Part shown: positions 48,156 to 59,000 of the stretch, piece after piece
How the letters are laid out: each line of letters starts with the position of its first letter
Numbering within the stretch: position 1 is the first letter of the stretch
Source of the DNA: Phytophthora colocasiae
Taxonomy: Eukaryota; Oomycota; Peronosporomycetes; Peronosporales; Peronosporaceae
Assembly (NCBI GenBank): GCA_018806915.1
Contig: JAGKQI010000101.1
Location: 186,001 to 250,000, forward strand
Length of the DNA: 64,000 nucleotides
Direction: 5' to 3'
Program-made: the position numbers and the translations under genes
The notes under the pieces: model-generated
What the model was told of the DNA's origin: nothing
The model's database searches: none
What the model saw: only the letters and a program-made list of their open reading frames with translations

Positions 48156-50156
48156 CTAGTTGAGTCCTTGGTAGAGCTGGGTGATCTGCTCCTGGAAGAA
48201 AGTCTTCAGTTGAGGACGCTTGAGCTTGAACGTGGGGGTGATCAATCCCTGTTCAAGGGAGAATGGCTCCGGGTGGAAGTGTAAGTTCTTGACGACCTCA
48301 AAGCCTCGAAGTTGAGCGTCCTTCGCCACTTGAGCCATGTCTGCTACTACAACCTTCTGGAACTCGGCGTTCTTCACCACGTTCGCACTGGTTGCTTCCG
48401 CTCCGCTTAAGCCGCGCTCCTGAGCCCAAGCCTCGGCCAATTCTGGGTCAGGCACCACGACGCCAACTAGACAACTCTGCAGAGAATCCCCGTAGGCGAA
48501 GAGCTGTGCCGCGTACTTGCTCTTGGTGTAAATGTTCTCGATCTTCTCCACTGCCACGTACTCGCCCTGTGCGAGCTTAAAGATGTTTTTCTTCCGGTCA
48601 ATGATGCTGAGCGTACCATCGGCATTCCAGCAGCCAATGTCTCCCGTGCGGAACCAGCCACGCTCGTCAATCGCCTCGCGAGTCTTCTCCGGTTCCTTGT
48701 AGTACCCTGCGAAGGCCATTGGGCCTCGAACGCAGATCTCTCCGCGTGGTCGAGGTTTGTCGTGACTCGTATAGCCCATTTCAGGCACATCCTCCAGCTG
48801 CACTTGCCCGAACATGAGGGGCACACCAACGTGAGCTCCCAGGGGCATATCCACCGCACCAACAGACACTGCTGCTGCCGTCTCACTGAGACCGTAGCCT
48901 TCCGCAACATCGCAGCAGAAAACGACCTTCAGGAACTCCTTCACTTCTGCACTTAGAGGTGCCGAACCGGAGAAAATGATCCGCACACGACCTCCAAGAG
49001 CCATACGAACCTTGGAGAAGACCAAAGCGTCCCACAACGCGTGGGTCTTGAAACCTCCAGAAAGAAACGCCAACTTAACAGCAAGTGGGTGATCGAACAG
49101 GAGTTTCTTCAAGCCTCCAGCAGAAGCCACACCCTGCATGATCTTGTCGTGCACGCGATTGAATAGTCTGGGAGCAGACACGAAAATAGTGGGTTTGAGC
49201 TCGGCCAAGTCGTCCATGAGCTTGAGTAGATCTCCCTGGTAGAACCCAGCCGACGCACCACGAGCCTGAAGAACTCCCAACACCACACGCTCGAAGACGT
49301 GGGCAAGTGGAAGATACGAGCAGTGCACATCCGTCGGGAGGAGGTGGATCCGACTGCACATTTGTCGGATGACGTACGCGTAGTTCTTCTGCAGTAGAAT
49401 GACACCCTTGGGGTCTCCAGTAGTACCAGAAGTATAACACAGCGTCGACACGTCAGTAGGTAGTGGATGCTCAGCTGGTTTGGGTTCTGCTTCTCCAAGG
49501 ATCTCCAATTCCTCAAGACTCCGAAGCTCCACGTTCTTTTCCTTGGCTTGTTGCAGTTGTTTCTCCGTCACGGGCTCAAATTGCACAATGATCTTCAATG
49601 TCGGACACTCTGCGACGCAGTCCATGACGATGTCGAACTGCTTCTTGCCACAGAACAACACACGCAGTTCTGTGTGGTTGACAATGAACGGCACCGCGTC
49701 CGGACCCAACGTGTCGTAGAGCGGCACCAGCACGTAACTCATGCGGTCACAGGCGTGACCGACCAGGCACCACTCCAGTTGGTTCTTAGAGAAGACACCC
49801 ACGTGTTCCTGACGCTGCATTTGTCCTACAGCTTTCAAACCGCTGGCCAAACGTTCCATGCGGGTTTTGATTTGGTTGTAGCTCAACCACTCGTAAGCAC
49901 CTGCTTCTCCCGTTTTCGGGTCAACAGTGCGACGTCCGTATATAGGTCTCTCCCCATTGTCAATGCTGCAGCCATGTAGGAAATTGTGGTACAGCGTCAT
50001 TTCGTCTTTGTTGATTTCTTCCGTTTCCGAGACGGTGTACGCTGGTCCGTGGGTGGCATCACGAGTGTTGGGCACTTCGACTGTGTATCGTTTGCCAGTG
50101 TACGAGTCGAAGTCTGTCTCGATCATTGGCAGCTCGGAGCTGCAGCCAATTCCCAT
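48156..50156 (-). CDS. Long-chain acyl-CoA synthetase (paralogue 1)
   Basis: It activates long-chain fatty acids to acyl-CoA through an acyl-adenylate (EC 6.2.1.3 type). 666 aa, the usual ACSL length, with an ATG start. Motifs: P-loop YTSGTTGDPKGV (about 239-250), GYGLSETAAA (about 418-427), and the hinge and C-terminal block GWFRTGDIGCWNADG...IIDRKKNIFKLAQGEYV (about 502-540). Instead of a membrane helix, the N-terminus is MGIGCSS: Gly2 and Ser6 fit N-myristoylation and Cys5 fits palmitoylation, so membrane anchoring by lipid is likely. No peroxisomal PTS1 is seen. It is a tandem duplicate of 52310-54313, separated by a retroposon. Confidence 0.95.
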   Translation of the reverse strand: MGIGCSSELPMIETDFDSYTGKRYTVEVPNTRDATHGPAYTVSETEEINKDEMTLYHNFLHGCSIDNGERPIYGRRTVDPKTGEAGAYEWLSYNQIKTRMERLASGLKAVGQMQRQEHVGVFSKNQLEWCLVGHACDRMSYVLVPLYDTLGPDAVPFIVNHTELRVLFCGKKQFDIVMDCVAECPTLKIIVQFEPVTEKQLQQAKEKNVELRSLEELEILGEAEPKPAEHPLPTDVSTLCYTSGTTGDPKGVILLQKNYAYVIRQMCSRIHLLPTDVHCSYLPLAHVFERVVLGVLQARGASAGFYQGDLLKLMDDLAELKPTIFVSAPRLFNRVHDKIMQGVASAGGLKKLLFDHPLAVKLAFLSGGFKTHALWDALVFSKVRMALGGRVRIIFSGSAPLSAEVKEFLKVVFCCDVAEGYGLSETAAAVSVGAVDMPLGAHVGVPLMFGQVQLEDVPEMGYTSHDKPRPRGEICVRGPMAFAGYYKEPEKTREAIDERGWFRTGDIGCWNADGTLSIIDRKKNIFKLAQGEYVAVEKIENIYTKSKYAAQLFAYGDSLQSCLVGVVVPDPELAEAWAQERGLSGAEATSANVVKNAEFQKVVVADMAQVAKDAQLRGFEVVKNLHFHPEPFSLEQGLITPTFKLKRPQLKTFFQEQITQLYQGLN

Positions 50157-50224
50157 GATGAAGAGCTAAAGGACGAGAACGAAGGCAGGGGATAACGGAT
50201 ATCTTAGGCGACAGCACGACAATC

Positions 50225-51523
50225 GGGGGGGGGGGGAAGGGAGGACTCGAACCCCTTATATTAGGTACTTATTTCGAAGCCTGTTCGAAACAGACGCATT
50301 GACGTTTACTCCTAACTATGGAATGGTTTTTTATAATTATTTCCTTTTTAAATCCAACAAGTTAGTTATTCTGTTTTTTTGGGTTTTTTTTCGGTTGTTT
50401 ATTCAGCTGGCGTCCTTCACGACGATTAGGCGGATAGCACTTGGTCACTTTAAACGGCAAATATTCTCTTCTCGGTACGAGCTACACACGATCACGATAG
50501 GAAATTCCTGTGGACACATTCTTGTCACTACATCTATAACAATACATTTGATTCACTCTGACTAAAACAACAAACCTGATGCGAAGTAAAATTCATACCC
50601 TTGATACGGGAGGAGACTAGCAATTTCATTGTGCAATCTCAGCCTAACGTCCTCCATTCTTCACCGACTAATCCGTTGTAGTTTCAGCTCGCATGGCGTC
50701 GATAATGCGTAAGAGGTCTTCATATCAGTGATTCAGACGTGGCTTGGCAGCTTTACGAACCTCCACCGACACTAGAGCATGTAGTTCGCGCAGGTGAAAA
50801 GTCTTTGTGATCAAACATCCAGGTAGATTGTCGCTTGATGGGAATTGAGAGTTTGCGAGGCTCCTCTTGACATACGCTTACACACGTCCTTCTGCAAGCA
50901 ACGCCTTGCGCTTTAAGACGCATTTCTCACTGACACTCGACATGGAGTATTATAAGTTGTAGCCCACGTCACCTGGTACATCCCCACAAACATGAAACTT
51001 TGAATTAGGGTACTGCACACCTCCAGGAGACTACTTGCTGTCCAAATGCTTACCGTGGTTAACTCAGCCGCTGCCTTGTCTCAATGGTTAATGAACCAGT
51101 CGCCCGATAGAAGACCGTTTTTAAACCGGTTTTCAACCGATATTTTTTTCCGAGTAAAAAACCAACCAATCTATACTCCTAACTAATTTCCTACGGCTAC
51201 TCGGTTACCCTTAGTCTATGACCGGTACGCTTGAATTTCTTGGGAATTTTGCCCAATGGGCCACCGTTGATGAGCCCCCAGCCGGTGCCTGGCCGGGTAG
51301 AGTACTGCGACCGCGCCAACTCCTTGAGTCTTGTCTCCGTGTTGTTGTGCCTTGATTGGTCCCGATGTCTTAGAGAAGAGCTTGTGAGTGATGGGAAATG
51401 AACAGAGAAGGGCAGCGGTGAGAGAGGAGAGCAGGTCGAAAAGGGCGACGGAGGCGGGGCTCGAACCCTCGGTCAGTTCGTGGATCAGCGGATGCTAATC
51501 CACTGGGCCACCGGCGAGCCCTC
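50225..51523 (-). mobile_element. tRNA-headed retroposon with 14-bp target duplication
   Basis: Flanked by perfect direct repeats ACAGCACGACAATC (50211-50224 and 51524-51537), the length expected for target-primed reverse transcription. On the minus strand it begins with a tRNA-like head with Pol III boxes: A box TGGCCCAGTGG (51510-51500) and B box GGTTCGAGCCC (51467-51457), soon followed by TTTT. It ends in a run of 12 C (plus-strand G at 50225-50236), preceded by a second B-box-like GGTTCGAGTCC. At 1.3 kb it is long for a SINE and may be composite. No protein-coding frame is seen. Confidence 0.68.
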
Positions 51524-51537
51524 ACAGCACGACAATC

Positions 51538-52309
51538 AACGTTCTAGTGTAAAGTTAGTGTGGTACCTGAAGTTATAAAAAGACTGAAGAAGAAGAAGAC
51601 TTTGCTTGTGTAGGTCGTTGGTAAAACCAAAAGTGAGATGCCTGTAGAATTCTTTACTAAGGTTATATGAATGTACGCAACTACCAAGCATGGGAAACAC
51701 ACTCAATAATCTAGAGTAAACCGTGTTGACGCACTTTTCACCGTAACCATATACATGTCCAGGTGCTGCATTTAACAACAGTACGACAAGAAGGATGAAC
51801 ACGATAATCCTCAGTTTGGTATGCCACGAAACACGGTATAACTTCACTAGGTTATACCTTTCGTTGCATGTGAAAAGCTTCAGTTGTTTTTGCTTGTCGT
51901 AGAACTCGCGGCGGCGTTACGATGACGATGCCTAAGACGTCTGTGAGTAGAGCAGGAACCTGGTGAGAAGAGGTTTGTGATGAGTTGCTGCAGGCAAGGA
52001 ACGAGACATTTTCTCAAGGCGCAACAATTGGGATTTGGTACCGTAGCTCTGGCCGATGGGATTAAAGATTAAGCATGGCGTCGTCTTGAACGTCGAGGTG
52101 GCTTCAAGGTTGAATTGACCGAACTCGTTGGTGTACGTGTATCTAACATTGTCAGATAATACTACATGTAGGTCCACATGTGGACATTATATAAGTACCA
52201 AAACGAGTAAGAGAACTGTAATTTTACATGTAATTTAACTTTAGAGATCGGATCATGTTGAATTTACCGACACTAGGGCCTACCGGTATTATATTTTGTC
52301 GTTGCTATA
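51538..52309. other. Spacer between the retroposon and acyl-CoA synthetase 2
   Basis: Two short minus-strand open stretches (51847-51536 and 52177-51932) start at GTG codons without a usable ATG, so I do not call them genes. The first has a hydrophobic signal-like start. Confidence 0.45.
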
Positions 52310-54313
52310 CTAAATCTTCAGCTCTCGGTAGAGCTCGTCGATCTGCTGCTGGAAGAATGCCTTCAACTGCGGGCGCTTCAGCTTAAACGTCGGCGTGACC
52401 AAATCGTCGTCCGATGTGAACTGTTTCGGGTGAAAGTAGATATTCCGTACGCGTTCGAAGCCTCGCAGTTGGGTCTCCTTCGCCACGCGCTCCATGTCCT
52501 CGAGCACGTCTTTCCGGAATTCAGCGTTCTGCAGAATCTTGGCCTTCGTGGCGTCCTCACCACTCAGACTGTGCTCCTGTGCCCACACCTTGGCCACCTC
52601 CATGTCAGGCACCAAAACGCCCACCAAACAGCTCTGCAGCGAATCTCCGTACACGAACAACTGTGCCACGTACTTGCACTTGGAGTAGGCGTTCTCAATC
52701 TTCTCTGCTGCTACGTACTCGCCCTGAGCGAGCTTGAAGATGTTTTTCTTCCGGTCAATGATACTGAGCGTTCCGTCGGCGTTCCAACATCCGATGTCTC
52801 CAGTGTGGAACCAGCCACGCTCGTCAATCGCTTCACGTGTCATCTCTGGGTTCTCATAGTACTCGGTGAACATCTCGGGGCCCTTGACTAGGATTTCGCC
52901 GCGCGGACGAGGCTTGTCATGGCTCGTGTAGCCCATTTCAGGCACGTCTTCGAGCTGCACCTGGCAGTACATGACCGGCGTGCCGACGTGCGACTCCGTG
53001 GGCATATCGATGGCTCCGACGCAGACGGCGGCCGCAGATTCACTGAGTCCGTAGCCTTCCACCACTTCACAGCAGAAAACTGCTTGCATGAACTTCTTGA
53101 CGTCTGCACTCATGGGAGCTGAACCAGAGAAGATGAGCCGCACGTTGCCGCCAAGCGCCTGACGCAGCTTATTGAACACCAAACGGTCCCACAACGCGTG
53201 CGTCCTGCGTCCTTCTTCCACGCCTGCGAGTTTCGAGGCGATCGCCTGGTCGAAGATCATCTTCTTCAGGCCCCCAGCAGCCTCGACACCTTGCGTGATC
53301 TTGTCGTATACGCGGTTCACTAGTCGCGGCACCGTGACGAACACAGTCGGCTGGAGCTCCTTGATGTCGTCCATGAGGAGACGCAGATCGCCTTGATAGA
53401 AACCAGCTGAAGCGCCATTCAAGTACATCAACGCGAGTACAACGCGCTCCAGCACGTGCACTAAAGGCAAGTACGAGATGTGTCTATCGGTCGGGTAGAT
53501 CTTCAGTCGGTTGCTGGCTTGACGAGCTGCGTACGTGAAGTTGCTCTGAAGTAGGACGACGCCCTTGGGATCACCCACCGTGCCGGATGTGTAGCAGAGC
53601 GTTGAGATGTCGGTCGGAAGTGGCGGATCAGCCGGAATCGGCTCCTGTTTGCCCTTCTCTTCGATTTCCTCGAACGTCTTCAGTTCGATCTCATTCGCAG
53701 CCGCAAGACGCTTCTGCTCGTCGGTAACGGGGTCGATCATGACGATTGTCCGGACTGACGGACACTTGGAAGCGCAATTCATGATGACATCGAACTGCTT
53801 GGAGCCACAGAAGAGGATACTTAAGTCTGTGTGGTTGATCACAAAGGGGACAGCATCAGGCCCCAACGTGTCATACAGCGGGACAACTACGTAGCTCATG
53901 CGGTCACATGCGTGGTTCGCCAAGCACCATTCCACTTGGTTTTTGCAGAAGATCCCGACTTTGTCTTGACGTTTGAGGCCGAAAGTGGTTGCCATACCAC
54001 TAGCGACGTCGTCCATGCGAGTCTTCACTTGGTTGTAGGTTAACCACTCGTAAGGTCCAGCTTTTCCGGTTGCCGGATCTATCGTACGCTGGCCATAGCA
54101 CGGTCGATTGCCGTCTTCGATGCTGCAGCCGACGAGGAAGTTGTGGTACAGCGTCATCTCGTCTTCGTTCAGCGGTTCCTGGTCTGGCACTGTGTAGGCT
54201 GGACCGTGGGTGGTGTCGCGGGTGTTAGGCACTTCGACGGTGTAGCGTTTGCCTGTGTACGACTCGAAGTCCACGTCGGCCATGGAGCCACTGGAGCTCT
54301 GTGCAGCTCCCAT
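52310..54313 (-). CDS. Long-chain acyl-CoA synthetase (paralogue 2)
   Basis: A 667-aa protein with an ATG start, colinear with paralogue 1 throughout. Motifs: YTSGTVGDPKGV (Val in place of the second Thr of the usual SGTTG P-loop), GYGLSESAAAV, GWFHTGDIGCWNADG and IIDRKKNIFKLAQGEYV. The N-terminus MGAAQSSS is a textbook N-myristoylation sequence (Gly2, Ser6) but lacks the Cys of paralogue 1, so the two may sit on different membranes. Fatty-acid activation supports lipid synthesis and beta-oxidation. It ends YRELKI without a peroxisomal signal. Confidence 0.95.
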   Translation of the reverse strand: MGAAQSSSGSMADVDFESYTGKRYTVEVPNTRDTTHGPAYTVPDQEPLNEDEMTLYHNFLVGCSIEDGNRPCYGQRTIDPATGKAGPYEWLTYNQVKTRMDDVASGMATTFGLKRQDKVGIFCKNQVEWCLANHACDRMSYVVVPLYDTLGPDAVPFVINHTDLSILFCGSKQFDVIMNCASKCPSVRTIVMIDPVTDEQKRLAAANEIELKTFEEIEEKGKQEPIPADPPLPTDISTLCYTSGTVGDPKGVVLLQSNFTYAARQASNRLKIYPTDRHISYLPLVHVLERVVLALMYLNGASAGFYQGDLRLLMDDIKELQPTVFVTVPRLVNRVYDKITQGVEAAGGLKKMIFDQAIASKLAGVEEGRRTHALWDRLVFNKLRQALGGNVRLIFSGSAPMSADVKKFMQAVFCCEVVEGYGLSESAAAVCVGAIDMPTESHVGTPVMYCQVQLEDVPEMGYTSHDKPRPRGEILVKGPEMFTEYYENPEMTREAIDERGWFHTGDIGCWNADGTLSIIDRKKNIFKLAQGEYVAAEKIENAYSKCKYVAQLFVYGDSLQSCLVGVLVPDMEVAKVWAQEHSLSGEDATKAKILQNAEFRKDVLEDMERVAKETQLRGFERVRNIYFHPKQFTSDDDLVTPTFKLKRPQLKAFFQQQIDELYRELKI

Positions 54314-54819
54314 GTTGTGTATTTAGTAGGAGATATCACCAGGTACTTGCCGGTGGTGTGTTTCTTGAAGCAAAATGAATAATGGGGGTGGAATGCTGCT
54401 GCGTTCTGGTCTGGGCGAGACACGCACTGCAAGGGCAAGGTACAAGTGCTGCTTCGCAGACGCACAGGTGTATCGCTGACAGGTGCGTGTCACGCTTGGG
54501 CGAAATCTTGCCGAATGTTTTCGTCTTTTCTTTAGTCGAATGACGGAAATTGACGAGGAGATACTTCAACATGAGTGGCGGTCGAACCTTGTGGTGCAAT
54601 TGAGTGGAGCAACCTGCAAAGGAAGACATTCCATGCACCACTATTGTCGAAGAGGAAGCTAAAGAGACGAAGCTGGCGGCATCTACGGGTGCAAGTGGAA
54701 TCTGCCATCATCAACGGGCTGATGCGACAGATAAGCCGCAAACAGAGTTTTCATTCACGATTCGGAAGGCAGCTTTGGCTGGAATGAAAAAATCCACTGC
54801 TGCACGATGTTCTTATACA
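54314..54819. other. Intergenic region; no gene seen
   Basis: About 500 bp holding the presumed promoter of acyl-CoA synthetase 2 on the left and the 3' flank of the esterase gene on the right. Short open frames here overlap on both strands and show no family signal. Confidence 0.5.
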
Positions 54820-55680
54820 CTAACTGCTCTTTGACGGAAAGAAGAAGTCCCAGAGCTCGCCAGGCACCCACGAGGACGATGCACCCGCATCAACTGGGTT
54901 GTATTCATGGACGCCGTCGAAAGCGATGAATGTCACGGGTTTGGAGCAGTTCTCGTACGTAGTTTTAATGTGCGACTTGGATCCAGCAACCGGTTCTAGA
55001 GCAGTCTGGTTCGAGCACCCGTTCACCTCGAGAAACACGTCGCGCATCGATCGGCCCTTCGAGATGAGGTTACCGGGGTCACTAACTCCGTGTGAAACGA
55101 GGAAGGTGATAGGAACAGGCTCACCGATTGCCGTCGTGTAGTCCGTGCCAGACAGTACCGCAGCAGCCTTGAACGTCGTTCCGCGGCCGGACTTTGCGAC
55201 GGCGTTCGTCATTGACCCACCGAAGCTAAAGCCCACAACAAAACGCTGCTCCTTGTCCACGCAAAGTCCGCCGTCGATGGTCTGCACGATCGTATCGGTG
55301 AAGGTCATGTCATTGTCGTTGACGTTTGACCAGCCGTTGTCCAAGCCTTGAGGCGACACGAAGATCGTAGACTCACTTGCTAAATCCACCAGGCCGTAGT
55401 AGCTGCCGTTGCCGTACTTGGACGAATCCTGTGTTACGTTATATGCGGTGGCGCCGAACCAGTGATAAGTGATGATGAATGGGTGAGGCACAGCGGGATC
55501 GTAGCCTTCCGGGACACGCACGATGTACTCCCGCTCCGTTCCGCTGATCGTGGTGGTATATGTGCCGCTGGTGATGCTTGCTGTTTTATCACATCCTGAT
55601 GACTTCGTCACTGCTTCAGTCGACTGGAGCACGGCGAATGCGACCAGCATCGAGGATAGGATAGCAGACTTGACAAACAT
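54820..55680 (-). CDS. Secreted CE1-type esterase (feruloyl/acetylxylan esterase or PHB-depolymerase-like)
   Basis: A 286-aa protein with an ATG start. Signal peptide about 1-23 (hydrophobic core after MFVKSAILSS, likely cleavage after TEA). Alpha/beta-hydrolase with nucleophile Ser in VGFSFGGSMT (about residue 155), Asp in SHGVSDPGN (about 200) and His in FDGVHEYNP (about 262), plus a THWFG-like oxyanion segment (TYHWFGA). Cys residues in the mature protein suggest disulphides. Such enzymes remove ferulate or acetyl groups from plant cell-wall xylan; the exact substrate cannot be told from sequence. It fits an apoplastic enzyme of a plant-associated oomycete. Confidence 0.85.
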   Translation of the reverse strand: MFVKSAILSSMLVAFAVLQSTEAVTKSSGCDKTASITSGTYTTTISGTEREYIVRVPEGYDPAVPHPFIITYHWFGATAYNVTQDSSKYGNGSYYGLVDLASESTIFVSPQGLDNGWSNVNDNDMTFTDTIVQTIDGGLCVDKEQRFVVGFSFGGSMTNAVAKSGRGTTFKAAAVLSGTDYTTAIGEPVPITFLVSHGVSDPGNLISKGRSMRDVFLEVNGCSNQTALEPVAGSKSHIKTTYENCSKPVTFIAFDGVHEYNPVDAGASSSWVPGELWDFFFPSKSS

Positions 55681-56021
55681 GGCCGCAGGGAGTGCTTCGT
55701 TGAGGTATGGGGGTGAATTGAAGAATGAGTGGCTTGGAGATCCGGAACTCCATTCTCAGGCGTGGGTTACATGAATTACACATGCAACAAGGTTCCCGCT
55801 GTCCGAAGTGAAACAGCACTGACAAGGTCAACTTGGACAGTGCCTGGACATTCGAGTCGAACGGTTGAATGGAGACCACAAGGACGAGCCGAGATGTGAT
55901 CCGATGGCTTGATTGATCGTCTCTAGGAAAGAACTGTAGCACACAACACTAAGTTTAAAAAACAAGCCTTTTCACATTAGTGCATGCATGCCTACAAATT
56001 GTTCGAGCCACGCTCTACTGC
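55681..56021. other. Intergenic region between esterase promoter and KH-protein 3' end
   Basis: 341 bp, no gene seen. Presumed promoter of the esterase and terminator region of the multi-KH gene. Confidence 0.5.
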
Positions 56022-59000
56022 TTACAAGCGCAGCGAGTACCCGCTGGACGAATGGTAGTATCCTCCGTTGTTTTCCTTTGTCGAGCTAGTGGTTGTGGTG
56101 GTGCTGCTGGTTGTTACTCCGCCGTTGCTGACAGTCTTGACAGTCGTAGTTGTTGTGGTCGTTGTAGCTCCTTGGCCGTTGCCAACCAGCATGGACAACA
56201 CGTCCGATTTCTCGTTCTCAGCGCGCTTACGCATGCGACGGCGCTGGTTCTTCGTCAGCTTGACTTCACCCATGGCTGGAGTGCCACCCACAGGGCCAAC
56301 TCGCTTGGCTTGCTGCTGCTGTTGCAGCGTCGTGTTTGGGTGCGAGTTTTCATCGCTAACCTCGGCGTCACGAGAGCTGCTAGTTTTCTTCTCAGCATCC
56401 TCTTGCTCCTCGGAGTCTTGCTGATAGCGAGCACTACGACGTTGTTGAAATTCTTCTTCATTGCGAAGTAGCTCCTGGATCTTGTCCTCCATAACGGTGC
56501 GAACCTTCTGGACTTCATCCGTAGGTCCCTTCAGCGTGATGGAGTTGTCGCCACGGCGAATGTCAATCATAACATCCGGGAACTGCTTCTGAAGAGCACG
56601 GATGTTAGCACCGCTCTTGCCAATGAGAGATCCAAGCATGGAACTGGCAAATGCAGGCGAAACGGTAGTAGGGAGAGCAATCGTTTCAACCACGAAGATT
56701 TCGAGGAGGTGCTCGATTTTCTCCACAAGGCGTTCTCGCTCATCGTGGTCTTCACCGTAAACCACAACCTTCAATTCTCCCGTCTCTTCGCCGTCAACGA
56801 CATGGAACTGAATCCCCTTCGCGGCATCCTTCTTAACAGAGAGAGCCACGTCCAACTTGGTCTTGATAACATCTACAACCGACGAAAGGTTCTTGTGGTG
56901 AGTAAGTACTTCCTCCACTTTTTCGGTGGCCAGCTTGATGGCGGCATCATCCCTGGAGCTGATCGTGAGCACACGGTCCTGGTGACGTGAGCTCGAAGGC
57001 GCCAGAGTGCTCAAGTCCAATCGGGCATTGCTTTCTGTGCTGATCTTTTTGATGGTCTCACCACTGCGGCCCACCAGAATGGGTACGAGCCATCCAGCAA
57101 TTGGAAGCTCCACGTGCTGCTTTTTCCAAGCCTCGATATCCTTCTTCAACTGTTTCACGATTTCTTGTGTATTCTTCTTGGAATCAGCGAACACCTTGAG
57201 ACTGGTGGTAGTGGGAAGTGAAAAGACGACATTGTACTTGGCACGAAGCGTGGGCAGAAGGTCAAACATGCGGGTTGCAATGGACGGAGGCAGGTCCTCC
57301 AGGGTGTGGAAGCAGTCCGTGTAATAAAACTGCAATACCTTCTCCACCTCGGCCTTTGCTTCATAGACCTTGGACGCATTTGTGCCTTCAATACGGATAG
57401 TGCCTTCTTCAGAAGCACCCGAAGCAGCAGGCGAGCGCTTGACACGCAGTTCGCATCCAGTTTGCTTGCAAATTCGTAGGGCATTCTCGTTCAGCTTAGC
57501 AGCCTCGCCCTTAACCTCCAGGGCGCTCGCAAACGCGATACTTGGCAATGCAATGGTCTCCACAAAGTGAGAGTCTGGGGATACTAGCATCTCCAAAAAC
57601 TTCTTAATCTTGCCAATTCCCATGGCGGGGCCGCGGATTTTAGCAACCTTGCCATCATCCTGGAAAGATACCCTCATGCCGTCACCACCTTCAGCCTCCA
57701 ACTCCTGTAGACGCATAGCGATTGCCTCATGTTTCGCCAGAAGCGTGTTGAAGTTAGTGGGAACCGGTCCAGTAGCACCACGAGGCAAACCCGCAGCCTT
57801 TTGTTCATCATTCTGCGGCACATGAACGCTCTCAATAGCGTGAGTTTCTTGCAAAGTCTTCAGGACATCATCAACGCAAGCCTTCAGGGCCTCGGGTGAT
57901 ACTGCCTTGACACGGACCTGGCCACGGTTCGGGAATGCATCCAATGTAGCCTCCGGGTGATTCAGGCGCATAGCCTTAATGCGCTCGCCCTTCTTTCCAA
58001 TCAAACAACCCGCCGCAAAGGCATCAAGTTGCAGAAGTTGACGGTTTTGCGTCTGCAAAAGTTCGTCAACAGCAGTCTGAACGCACTTCAGCTGCTCTTC
58101 TGTGCCAATCATTTCCAACTCAGAAGGCTGGCCGGCCGTTCCTCGTAGCACTCGAACCTTGGCTCCACTCTTGCTCTCAAGATCGGAGACAGTCTCTCCC
58201 TTCTTGCCGATCACAGTCGGGATTTCATCAACGTCTAAAGGTAGGTATCGAACATGGTGCGCCTCGTCCAGTTCTTCCAACTGTTCCTTAGCCTTTTGAA
58301 TAGCCTCCAGAGTACCCGTGAGCGAAATCTTAATTTGGTCAGACTCACTCTCGCTGCTTCGAGCGGCACCGTCGCGAGGAGGAGGAGGGGGTAAGTGCAG
58401 CTTGCATCCACTGCTGGTTTCAATTTCCGAAAGCTTCTCGCGCTTGGATGCCATCAAGACAGCGATCAAGTAGCGTGACGTCACGAAGACTGAGCGCTGG
58501 TTGTTATCCACGATCTCCGTAATCTTCGCCTTTGCATTATTGATCGCTTCCTCGTCGTCCCCAAACACACACACATAATTGTCCTGGATATCGATACGCA
58601 CGTTGCTCTCTTTGCCTTCGTTCTCGATCTCCTTGATCTTGCTTCCCTTCTTGCCGATGATGAGGCTGAGCAAGTGGTTGTCGGAAATCTCGGTCACCCA
58701 GTGGTGTTGTTCGAACTCTTTCAGGCGTTCACGAAGCGCATCCTCCATAGCTTCAATCTGTTTCTTGTTGCCCAGGACGTGGATACGACGCTCCTTCTTG
58801 AACACCTTGATGCGAGCCTCCGATGCATCCGTACGCAGTAGACGTAGTTGCTTCGCCTTGTCGGCCATAAGAAACTCTGCAAAGAACTCGAACTTGTATT
58901 TGCCAAACTCCGGTCCCTTGAAAAGTTCCTTGTCATCAGGCGTGAAGTTCTTCTCGCGTTGTGATTGTTCGGAAATCAAGTCACGGACGTAGGTCTCCGC

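Noticed and set aside
51536..51847. 103-aa minus-strand ORF with a hydrophobic, signal-peptide-like start (possible small secreted protein)
   Set aside because: It begins at GTG and has no ATG before the mature region, so there is no credible eukaryotic start.
51932..52177. 81-aa minus-strand ORF with weak resemblance to transthyretin-like segments
   Set aside because: GTG start, no upstream ATG, too short and similarity too vague.
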